Shown here piece by piece: positions 1 to 5,297 of a DNA stretch of 8,849 nt (the first letter of the stretch is position 1; each line of letters starts with the position of its first letter). The stretch spans positions 1-8,849 of the forward strand of contig JANMJO010000208.1 of assembly GCA_031371425.1 (NCBI GenBank). The letters run 5' to 3'. The notes beneath the pieces are model-generated. The model worked only from the letters and a program-made list of their open reading frames with translations, ran no database searches and was not told where the DNA came from. Both the position numbers and the translations under genes were made by a program. This stretch comes from JAFMIX01 sp031371425 (GTDB lineage: Bacteria; Verrucomicrobiota; Verrucomicrobiia; Limisphaerales; JAFMIX01).

Positions 1-113
1 GTTTTATCGGGCAAACGATCCAAACACCGTCAAAGACGGGCGCTGGCAGCCGTGGAACCCGACGAACACGGTGGTGTTGAAGGAAAAGCGCCATCCAGTG
101 CCCATGTTTGCCA
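1..113 (+). repeat. Conserved block shared by the two tandem paralogues (copy 1)
   Basis: This stretch aligns without gaps to 1184-1296 with 8 mismatches by eye; the first 41 bases are identical. It encodes the join between the Ig-like domain and the following domain (PNTVKDG, PWNPTNTVVLKEK). The flanking gene sequence is much more diverged, so this is either a strongly constrained segment or the trace of gene conversion between neighbours. Confidence 0.85.
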
Positions 114-778
114 AAGAAGTTGATTTGGTGATTCCTGTTCAGGATATTCCCATCGGATTTGATTTGGAGAAGGGGGATTGGGTTGTTCCCTACGGAAAGG
201 GAACAAAGAAAGATATTTATTTTCGATACACAAACAGTTTTACCAGTCCCCTCAATTTCTCGAAAAAATTAGAAATCACATTCAGCAACGTTAATGATGG
301 TATTCAACTATTGCCGGTTGATAGTTCAAGCGAGTTGCGGTCTGTACATGAAGCGCCGGAAGATGGTTATGAGCATACATTTCTTCTAGAGCGAGAGCGC
401 ACCGACTATAAAGTAATCAAGGGGGAGAACTTTCGGGAAAATCGTTACTTAATATTTAGGGGACGATCGGTGACAGACAAAAACGGACGATTACTACACG
501 CCGAATATGGCAAAATATATGGTCCTATTGATTATGGCGAAGGAAACGAACCGGTTATTCGTTTCACCTACTATTTCAACCCTGACGGAACGCGGAATCT
601 GGAGTTTGATCCGGGGCGGAACTTGTATTTGATGGCCGCCGCCTTGAAGATAGAAAAATTCAAGAAAGAAGCCCGTGCCAAAGGGCAGAACTGGTCGGCT
701 GAAGACTATGACACCCTCAGTCGCATGGAGAAATCGAAGATGGATTTGAAACAATCTCTCGGGGGACCTCCACCATGA
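2..778 (+). CDS. Secreted carboxypeptidase-regulatory-like protein paralogue, 5'-truncated by window edge
   Basis: The reading frame is open from base 2, so the gene begins before the window; an internal ATG at 71 is not the true start because the frame upstream of it is homologous to the next gene. The first codons (FYRANDPNTVKDG) match residues 112-124 of the paralogue at 852-1862, and both end regions share YYFNPDGTRNLEFDP. The missing N-terminus should therefore hold a signal peptide and an Ig-fold carboxypeptidase-regulatory-like domain; this is inferred from the paralogue. Unlike the paralogue, it continues past the shared end with a charged, probably helical extension of about 45 residues (KIEKFKKEARAKGQNW, then a segment around SAEDYDTLSRMEKSK) and stops at a TGA just after a run of five G. 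Deleting one G would extend the protein by about 20 residues to a TAA at 831-833. Function is unknown; it probably acts outside the cytoplasm. G+C is lower than in the genes right of 5298. Confidence 0.8.
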   Translation, partial: FYRANDPNTVKDGRWQPWNPTNTVVLKEKRHPVPMFAKEVDLVIPVQDIPIGFDLEKGDWVVPYGKGTKKDIYFRYTNSFTSPLNFSKKLEITFSNVNDGIQLLPVDSSSELRSVHEAPEDGYEHTFLLERERTDYKVIKGENFRENRYLIFRGRSVTDKNGRLLHAEYGKIYGPIDYGEGNEPVIRFTYYFNPDGTRNLEFDPGRNLYLMAAALKIEKFKKEARAKGQNWSAEDYDTLSRMEKSKMDLKQSLGGPPP

Positions 779-841
779 GGACCGCTTCGCCAAAGACCAA
801 GCCGCCGGTGGCAACGGAGTCTATCAACCGTAAGTAACGGC

Positions 842-847
842 GAGGTG
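842..847 (+). promoter_or_regulatory. Ribosome binding site of the second paralogue
   Basis: GAGGTG lies 4 bases before the ATG at 852 and is one of the few clear Shine-Dalgarno-like sites in the window. It supports the 852 start and suggests translation independent of the upstream gene. Confidence 0.6.
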
Positions 848-851
848 TGAA

Positions 852-1862
852 ATGAAAAAATGGATTCAAATCAGCGGCGCGGTGCTTGTTTGCTGTCTTT
901 GGACATCCTTGCTTGTGGCGGCCACGACAGACGAAATCAAGCAAGCCATTTCTAAAGGCGCTGAAGGAAAAATCACCTTGCGGGTGGTTGACACGAAGGG
1001 TGATCCCGTAGTTGGCGCACAGGTAGGTGTGGGATTTTTCAATCAAAACATGAAAGGCGATGGGGAAGGTGTTTCGGGCAAAACTGATCTTGATGGGTTA
1101 TTCATGGCCACTGGAGAACCGACCGGTGACATGAGTTATGGAATCGCAAAAGAGGGATATTACAGGACCGAGGGGAGTTACTGGTTTTATCGGGCAAACG
1201 ATCCAAACACCGTCAAAGACGGGCACTGGGAGCCGTGGAACCCGACGAACACGGTGGTGCTAAAGGAAAAACGCAATCCGGTGCCGATGTTTGCCACACA
1301 ACTCAAAGTTTTGGTGCCGGTTTGGAATAAGCCCGTCGGTTTTGATCTGGGAAAGGCGGACTTGGTTGCCCCCTATGGCAAAGGAGTCGTTCCAGACGTG
1401 TATCTGACCTATAGCGCTTCACAACAAGATGTATTTAACTATAGCAATCAAATCGTTTTTACCTTTAGCAACCGGCTGGATGGGTTCTGCCGCCTGCCAA
1501 AAGACGAATGGAGTGAATTTAAATCAGCGTATGAAGCGCCGACCAATGGTTATCAAAATGAATTGGTTCTTTGTAAAAGCCACACAACATTCAAGGTATT
1601 GCAAAAAAAAGAACTAAGTGATTCGGAATATTTGGTTTTTCGAGTGAGAACGGTTGTTGACGCACAAGGAAACATCGTCAACGCACAATATGGCAAGCTT
1701 GATGGTGGACTTGGGCAGCACAAATTAGAATTTGGCCGGTTTGATACTGATGGCAAGAGTGGCGGGTTTATATGTTCTTATTACTTCAACCCCGACGGCA
1801 CGCGGAACTTGGAGTTTGATCCCAAGAAAAACCTGTTCAAAAACCTGAAGCCCTTGGAGTAA
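852..1862 (+). CDS. Secreted protein with carboxypeptidase-regulatory-like (Ig-fold) domain, function unknown
   Basis: The 336-residue protein starts with a Sec signal peptide: KK at 2-3, a hydrophobic core at about 7-22, and a likely cleavage after LVAA (about residue 24). Residues about 39-135 look like a carboxypeptidase-regulatory-like beta-sandwich, with GKITLRVVDTKGDPVVGA, then KTDLDGLF, then YGIAKEGYY, the pattern of an inner-ligand-free Ig-like domain. The rest (about 145-336) is beta-rich, has no motif I recognise, and ends soon after YYFNPDGTRNLEFDP. I see no catalytic zinc or active-site motif, so the name refers to fold and not to peptidase activity. It follows a paralogue with 73 bases between the annotated stop and this start, has its own GAGGTG site, and probably belongs to a lineage-specific multi-copy family. 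Likely location is periplasm or cell surface. Codon use is A+T-richer than in the right half of the window. Confidence 0.85.
   Translation: MKKWIQISGAVLVCCLWTSLLVAATTDEIKQAISKGAEGKITLRVVDTKGDPVVGAQVGVGFFNQNMKGDGEGVSGKTDLDGLFMATGEPTGDMSYGIAKEGYYRTEGSYWFYRANDPNTVKDGHWEPWNPTNTVVLKEKRNPVPMFATQLKVLVPVWNKPVGFDLGKADLVAPYGKGVVPDVYLTYSASQQDVFNYSNQIVFTFSNRLDGFCRLPKDEWSEFKSAYEAPTNGYQNELVLCKSHTTFKVLQKKELSDSEYLVFRVRTVVDAQGNIVNAQYGKLDGGLGQHKLEFGRFDTDGKSGGFICSYYFNPDGTRNLEFDPKKNLFKNLKPLE
1184..1296 (+). repeat. Conserved block shared by the two tandem paralogues (copy 2)
   Basis: Partner of bases 1-113 at a constant offset of 1183, with 8 substitutions in 113 and no gaps. It lies inside the second paralogue and encodes residues about 111-148. 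Confidence 0.85.
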
Positions 1863-1888
1863 GTCACCGCCCCTTGACCAGTTGGTCT

Positions 1889-1909
1889 TGTGGCCTTGCC
1901 TCGATTTGG
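1889..1909 (+). repeat. 21-bp repeat, left arm of a long-range inverted pair
   Basis: The 21 bases beginning TGTGGCCTTGCC and ending TCGATTTGG occur as an exact reverse complement at 5220-5240, about 3.3 kb away; identity stops sharply on both sides. This copy lies just upstream of the truncated secreted-protein gene at 1938. The two arms bracket the accessory-looking middle block. Confidence 0.8.
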
Positions 1910-1937
1910 AGGACAAATATTGCGTCTTTGAAATTGC

Positions 1938-2066
1938 ATGAACCGCTACAGCAGCATCCTAGTTCTTTGTATATCCACCGTGCTGACGGAGGCGGCTACA
2001 AATACCGTTCCCACAAACTCAAGTCCTCGCCCGGCCACTCTAAAAGGTGTCAGTCAATGGTATTGA
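1938..2066 (+). pseudogene. 5' stub of a secreted-protein gene running into the RAYT element
   Basis: An ATG at 1938 opens a 42-codon frame starting MNRYSSILVLCISTVLTEAA, which looks like a signal peptide (charged start, hydrophobic core, small residues at the end) followed by a Thr/Ser/Pro/Asn-rich segment (NTVPTNSSPRP). About 35 codons are native sequence. From 2042 the frame enters the left inverted repeat of the mobile element and stops at a TGA in it (2064-2066). No continuation of the coding sequence is visible after the right end at 2337, so this is more than a simple insertion: the 3' part was lost or moved. No good Shine-Dalgarno lies at the normal distance (a GGAGG at 1908-1912 is about 25 bases away). 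It could be chance, but signal-peptide character beside an element junction makes a broken gene the better reading. Confidence 0.45.
2042..2065 (+). repeat. Left inverted end of the element, REP-like hairpin
   Basis: Perfect 24-bp partner of 2314-2337. With the next few bases it folds two ways: GTCAAT and ATTGAC around a GGT loop (2053-2067), or GTGTCA with TGACAC as a wider stem. Such self-complementary ends are the usual single-stranded substrate of Y1/RAYT enzymes; that role is inferred here. Confidence 0.75.
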
Positions 2067-2092
2067 CACATTTTTGAAGGTGGGCGCATGAT
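2063..2092 (+). promoter_or_regulatory. Possible promoter inside the element end, reading into the transposase
   Basis: TTGACA (2063-2068), identical to the sigma70 -35 consensus, is followed after 18 bases by CATGAT (2087-2092), a 4-of-6 match to the -10 consensus. It would start transcription close to the transposase ATG at 2099. The relic copy at 5090 has TTGGCA instead. The consensus match is the only support. Confidence 0.25.
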
Positions 2093-2098
2093 GCCGAC

Positions 2099-2239
2099 AT
2101 GGCGCGCAAGCTTCGCGTGGAATATCCCGGTGCTCTCTATCATGTGATGAACCGGGGCGATCATCGGGAGGCGATTTTCCGGGATGACAACGACCGGGGT
2201 TGCTTTCGCGACACGCTCGCGGAGTGTTGCCGCACCTGA
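2099..2239 (+). pseudogene. Truncated REP-associated tyrosine transposase (RAYT, Y1/IS200-like)
   Basis: The 46-residue frame begins MARKLRVEYPGALYHVMNRG and continues with REAIFRDDNDRGCF, the conserved N-terminal signature of RAYT/TnpA_REP proteins (Y1_Tnp family), which cut and join single-stranded DNA at REP hairpins. Full proteins are several times longer and carry an HUH-type metal site and a catalytic tyrosine; all of that is missing because the frame hits TGA after ECCRT and the following bases do not resemble the family. The product should be inactive. AAGGTGG at 2077-2083 is 15 bases before the ATG, somewhat far for a ribosome site; no other in-frame start fits. The gene sits entirely between the inverted ends of the element. 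Confidence 0.8.
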
Positions 2240-2313
2240 CACACCTGCTGTATCATCACAAACAGGCTGCCAACTCTGACACAACGCAACCTCAACTCTG
2301 GCAGCAAACATGA

Positions 2314-2337
2314 CAATACCATTGACTGACACCTTTT
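2314..2337 (-). repeat. Right inverted end of the element
   Basis: Exact reverse complement of 2042-2065. It ends 18 bases before the start codon of the glycosidase gene at 2356, so whatever drives that gene now lies at least partly in element DNA. Confidence 0.75.
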
Positions 2338-2355
2338 CGACCAACCGATTCAAAA

Positions 2356-3900
2356 ATGAAAAAACTGCTTAACTTTGCCGGCAACATTTCCATTCTGCTC
2401 TGCGCCGCCGGCGTTCTCCACGCCGCCGAGCCGGCTAAAACTGTATTCAACGTCCGCGACTTCGGCGCGGTGGGCGACGGTGTCCAGCTCGACAGCCCCG
2501 CGATTGACCGCGCGATTGACGCCGCTGCGAAAGCCGGTGGCGGCACGGTGCTGCTCACGGCGGGAACTTATTTGAGCGGCTCGATTCATTTGCAGAGCAA
2601 CATCCATCTGCTGATTGATGCCGGGGCGACGATTCTCGGTGCGCCGCAACATTTGAACGCCTACGACGAGACCGAGCCGTTTCCCAGCGGCGCGTTTCAG
2701 GACGGCGGGCATTGCTATTTCCACAACAGCCTTATCTGGGGCGAGAACCTGACGAATGTTTTCATCAGCGGCCACGGCACGATCAACGGCGGCGGGCTGG
2801 AGCGGGGTTCGGAAATTCTCGACGTGATGTGCGGCTTTGAACACTTCGGCACGCCGAACACGAATGTCTTCAAACCGGTTCGCATCGGCAACAAATCTAT
2901 CGCGCTCAAGCTCTGCCGCAACGTCGTCATCCGCGACATCACGATTTTTCACGGCGGACATTTCGCCATCCTCGCGACCGGCTGCGACAACCTGACGATT
3001 GACGGCGTGACGATTGATACCAACCGCGACGGCATAGACATTGACTGCTGCCGCAACACCATCGTGAGCAACTGCCGCGTGAACTCGCCCGTGGACGACG
3101 GCATCTGCCCCAAGAGCACGCTCGCGCTGGGTGAGCCGCGCCTCACGGAAAACCTCACCATCGTCAACTGCCAGGTCTCCGGCTTTCTCGAAGGCACGTT
3201 GTTGGACGGCACCTTGAAGCCCGCGAAAAATGGTGTGGGCCGCATCAAGTTCGGCACCGAATCCAGTGGCGGTTTCCGCAACTGCACGGTGGCGAACTGC
3301 ACATTCCGCAGTTGCCGTGGCCTGGCGCTCGAAGAAGTGGACGGCGGCATTTTGGAAAACATCACCGTCAACAATCTCTCGATGACGGACGTGGGCGAGT
3401 ATGCGATTTATTTGACGACCGGCAAACGCAACCGCGCGCCCAACGTGACGACGCGCAGCCGGATGAAAAATATTTTGATCTCCAACGTCATCGCCGATGG
3501 CGTGGGCAAGATGAGCGGCATTCAAATCATGGGTCTGCCCGAACAGCCCATCGAAGGTGTGCGTTTGGAAAATATTCGCCTCACCAGCAACGGTGGCGGC
3601 ACGGCGAAAGACGCGGGCAGCGTCCCGAAAGAATTGGGCAACGGTTATCCCGAACCCAGCCGGATCGGTACGCTGCCCGCCTACGGCATTTACGCCCGCC
3701 ACGTCAAAGATTTGGAACTGGCGAACATCCACCTGAATTTTTCCAAGGAAGATTTGCGCCCGGCGGCGGGGTTTGCGGATGTGCAAGGGCTGGAGATTGA
3801 CAACTTGAAACCGCAAGTCGCCACCGGCGTGCGCGCCGCCGAGTTTGCCGAGGATGTGCGCGGGGTGGTGATCCGCAACTCACCGGCGATTCAGAAGTAA
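2356..3900 (+). CDS. Secreted GH28-like glycosidase (polygalacturonase/rhamnogalacturonidase-type beta-helix)
   Basis: The 514-residue protein has a signal peptide (KK at 2-3, hydrophobic stretch to about 20, cleavage near LHAA at 24) and then FNVRDFGAVGDG at 31-42, the usual opening of pectate-lyase-3/GH28 right-handed beta-helices. Repeated strands (ENLTIVNCQ, NLTIDGVTI, ILENITVNN, KNILISNVIA) give the coil pattern. Active-site-like motifs are TNRDGID at 222-228 and DDG at 247-249, the equivalents of the NTDG and DD motifs carrying the acidic residues of GH28, and RIKFGTESSGGF at 296-307. I do not see the usual G-H-G histidine motif, so substrate and mechanism may differ from classic polygalacturonase; a GH28-related rhamnogalacturonan or uronate-type hydrolase is likeliest. 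It should act outside the cytoplasm on pectin-like polymers. No Shine-Dalgarno is evident, and the upstream DNA is the RAYT element. G+C is high, unlike the next gene. Confidence 0.85.
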   Translation: MKKLLNFAGNISILLCAAGVLHAAEPAKTVFNVRDFGAVGDGVQLDSPAIDRAIDAAAKAGGGTVLLTAGTYLSGSIHLQSNIHLLIDAGATILGAPQHLNAYDETEPFPSGAFQDGGHCYFHNSLIWGENLTNVFISGHGTINGGGLERGSEILDVMCGFEHFGTPNTNVFKPVRIGNKSIALKLCRNVVIRDITIFHGGHFAILATGCDNLTIDGVTIDTNRDGIDIDCCRNTIVSNCRVNSPVDDGICPKSTLALGEPRLTENLTIVNCQVSGFLEGTLLDGTLKPAKNGVGRIKFGTESSGGFRNCTVANCTFRSCRGLALEEVDGGILENITVNNLSMTDVGEYAIYLTTGKRNRAPNVTTRSRMKNILISNVIADGVGKMSGIQIMGLPEQPIEGVRLENIRLTSNGGGTAKDAGSVPKELGNGYPEPSRIGTLPAYGIYARHVKDLELANIHLNFSKEDLRPAAGFADVQGLEIDNLKPQVATGVRAAEFAEDVRGVVIRNSPAIQK

Positions 3901-3911
3901 CGGCAGCAGTG

Positions 3912-3937
3912 AAAAGGTGGCGCAGGCTCGCACTTTT
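3912..3937 (+). terminator. Possible intrinsic terminator after the glycosidase gene
   Basis: Twelve bases after the stop codon, AAAAGGTGGCG can pair with CGCACTTTT around a short loop, with two single-base bulges. The T-run is short and partly in the stem, so this is a weak candidate. Confidence 0.3.
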
Positions 3938-4107
3938 GCCGAGGAAAACCGTGTTACGAAGTTGACCATTAAAACCGAGGAACAAAATGAATTTAACCTT
4001 GAATGAAGCGAGGACTGACCCCTTTATAAAGATCCAAGTGTAAATCATGGGGACATGGTTAAAGTAGTCCGTGGTTGGGCAAATCAACGCGGAATTCCCT
4101 ACACACA

Positions 4108-4938
4108 ATGAAATTATACAAAACAGTAATTATTCGCCGCGAAGGCTGTCCTGAACACCTCTACAAGACAATTCTTGAGATGTCTCCCAATTCGATGCTG
4201 CCGTATGGCGACATTGAAGTTGTGGCAAAACCCGAGGAAAACGAGAAAGCGGAATTGGTGGAACGAATCGTTAGCTACTGTCAGGCTAATAATCTTCCGT
4301 GGTCATCGGCTCTTGGTGGAGGGCGACCCGGAACATACGCCTACGAAATATTTCGGAAGTATGAGTTGCAAGATTTGACGAGTGCCAAGTTATTAAACTT
4401 GTCCCGTGGCAACCTGATTCAGCTGAAGTCGGAGCGTGATGAGCAAGGGCGGTTACTGATGGATGCAAGCAAAGCGCGGGCAGGGCGTAAAATTGGCCGG
4501 ATTGAGCCAAACTGGATTATCATTCCGGAATCTGTCCGAAAAATCATTGCTGCTGGAAATTTTAAGGGCTTGGAATATGGCGAAGTAGCTCTGAGGGGAA
4601 CATCCGCACGAGCTTCCACCGAACCTTTCTGGGAACTAAAGAGTTCGTTGACTCTGCCGAAGATGGCGAACACGGATCGGTTTGTCAGCGTCAATTCAGT
4701 TCCGTTCGATGGAGATTACACGAAAATGGTGTGGATCAACGATCCACCCTATCGTTCGGGTGAAATACACTATCGGGAAAGAGATTTGAAAGCACTGGGC
4801 GAGTTTGATGTGGCGCGGACGTTGGAGAAATATGAGGAGCCGCATCCAGCTTTGGTAGTGTCCCAGCGGTTTTACCAGCACTGCCTGAAAAACAAGATTC
4901 CCCTGGCCGTCGAGCCAGTGCGGATTGATACCGAGTGA
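4108..4938 (+). CDS. SitI6/double-CxxCG-like immunity protein homologue lacking the cysteines (tentative)
   Basis: The 276-residue cytoplasmic protein has no signal peptide or membrane segment. I chose ATG 4108 (MKLYKTVIIRR) over the TTG at 4075, which would add 11 unconserved-looking residues; neither has a strong ribosome site. The order of segments recalls the SitI6-type double-CxxCG motif family: a central NWIIIPESVRKII-AAGNFKGLEYG strand-helix-strand, then PFWELKSSLTLPKM, and a C-terminal ALVVSQRFYQHCLKNK-IPLAVEPV segment like the 'VVSERF...L.GV.FEPV' ending of that family. Known members neutralise co-encoded toxins such as the SitA lipoprotein toxins of myxobacteria. Only three scattered cysteines remain here and no CxxC pair, so zinc binding is unlikely. 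No toxin gene adjoins it. G+C is lower than in the flanking genes and it lies between two RAYT relics, which suggests transfer. The family assignment is from memory of the pattern and moderate at best. Confidence 0.5.
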   Translation: MKLYKTVIIRREGCPEHLYKTILEMSPNSMLPYGDIEVVAKPEENEKAELVERIVSYCQANNLPWSSALGGGRPGTYAYEIFRKYELQDLTSAKLLNLSRGNLIQLKSERDEQGRLLMDASKARAGRKIGRIEPNWIIIPESVRKIIAAGNFKGLEYGEVALRGTSARASTEPFWELKSSLTLPKMANTDRFVSVNSVPFDGDYTKMVWINDPPYRSGEIHYRERDLKALGEFDVARTLEKYEEPHPALVVSQRFYQHCLKNKIPLAVEPVRIDTE

Positions 4939-5089
4939 GGTCGCATGAACTGTGTCCGCATTCTTTCGATAACACCATGAATCGCCACACCTGCCGGTTC
5001 AAATTTCGCAGTCAGTAAAAACTAAACGCCGCGCTTGAAACATCGCGGATCAACCACACAAGACAGCCACCCCTCAACCAAACCAATCG

Positions 5090-5162
5090 AAAAGGTGTCA
5101 GTCAATGGTATTGGCACATTTTTGAAGGTGGGCGCATGATGCCGACATGGCGCGCAAGCTTC
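5090..5162 (+). repeat. Relic of the RAYT element's left end (73 bp, one mismatch)
   Basis: Bases 2042-2114 recur here at a constant offset of 3048 with one difference (A at 2066, G at 5114). The match covers the inverted-end sequence, the spacer and the first five transposase codons (MARKL), then stops. No right inverted end is visible downstream, so it is a decayed or deleted copy in the same orientation as the larger one. Bases just after the break (TTCCGGGA) resemble TTCCGGGA at 2181-2188 within the larger copy, which could reflect an internal deletion. Confidence 0.85.
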
Positions 5163-5219
5163 CGGGAGGAGTTGCTGGCGGAAAAAATACCCATGCCTCA
5201 TGCATTCACTTCCTGTTCA

Positions 5220-5240
5220 CCAAATCGAGGCAAGGCCACA
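5220..5240 (-). repeat. 21-bp repeat, right arm of the long-range inverted pair
   Basis: Exact reverse complement of 1889-1909. It lies 57 bases before the start of the gene at 5298 and 57 bases after the end of the element relic. Confidence 0.8.
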
Positions 5241-5297
5241 GTCTCCCGTTGAATTCTGAAGGCTTGCCCCTCTGCCAAACGCGGTTAAATTGCGCTC

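Larger units (their letters stand above)
2042..2337 (+). mobile_element. Miniature RAYT-derived element with 24-bp perfect inverted ends
   Basis: The 296-bp segment starts and ends with perfect 24-bp inverted repeats (2042-2065 and 2314-2337, beginning AAAAGGTGTCAG). It contains the first 46 codons of a REP-associated tyrosine transposase and then about 75 bases of non-coding sequence with a further 7-bp inverted pair (GCTGCCA at 2266-2272, TGGCAGC at 2299-2305). It cannot move itself because the catalytic part of the transposase is gone; a full-length relative elsewhere could mobilise it in trans. No target-site duplication was found at its edges. Its left 73 bp recur at 5090-5162. RAYT genes are known to be flanked by inverted REP hairpins, and these ends fit that role; calling it a MITE-like unit is inference. 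Confidence 0.7.
4939..5297. other. Gene-free 359-bp spacer containing repeat relics
   Basis: I see no convincing gene here. It contains the 73-bp relic of the RAYT element (5090-5162) and the right arm of the 21-bp inverted pair (5220-5240). The relic's ATG at 5147 starts MARKL and then runs into unrelated sequence. The part before 5090 shows nothing recognisable beyond a small CCGCG/CGCGG inverted pair around 5030-5048. Confidence 0.6.

Noticed and set aside
775..837. ATGA-overlapping 20-codon frame after the first paralogue
   Set aside because: It would be a classic coupled start, but the product has no recognisable feature and the frameshift reading of the same bases is more coherent.
1873..1886. 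GACC/GGTC hairpin after the second paralogue as a terminator
   Set aside because: The stem is only four to five pairs and no T-run follows.
2350..3816. Minus-strand open frame of 488 codons
   Set aside because: It mirrors the GH28-like gene; the composition is shadow-like and no signal peptide or domain is seen.
3987..4043. 18-residue frame (MNLTLNEARTDPFIKIQV) with GAGG upstream
   Set aside because: It is too short to judge and has no family resemblance; kept out of the gene list.
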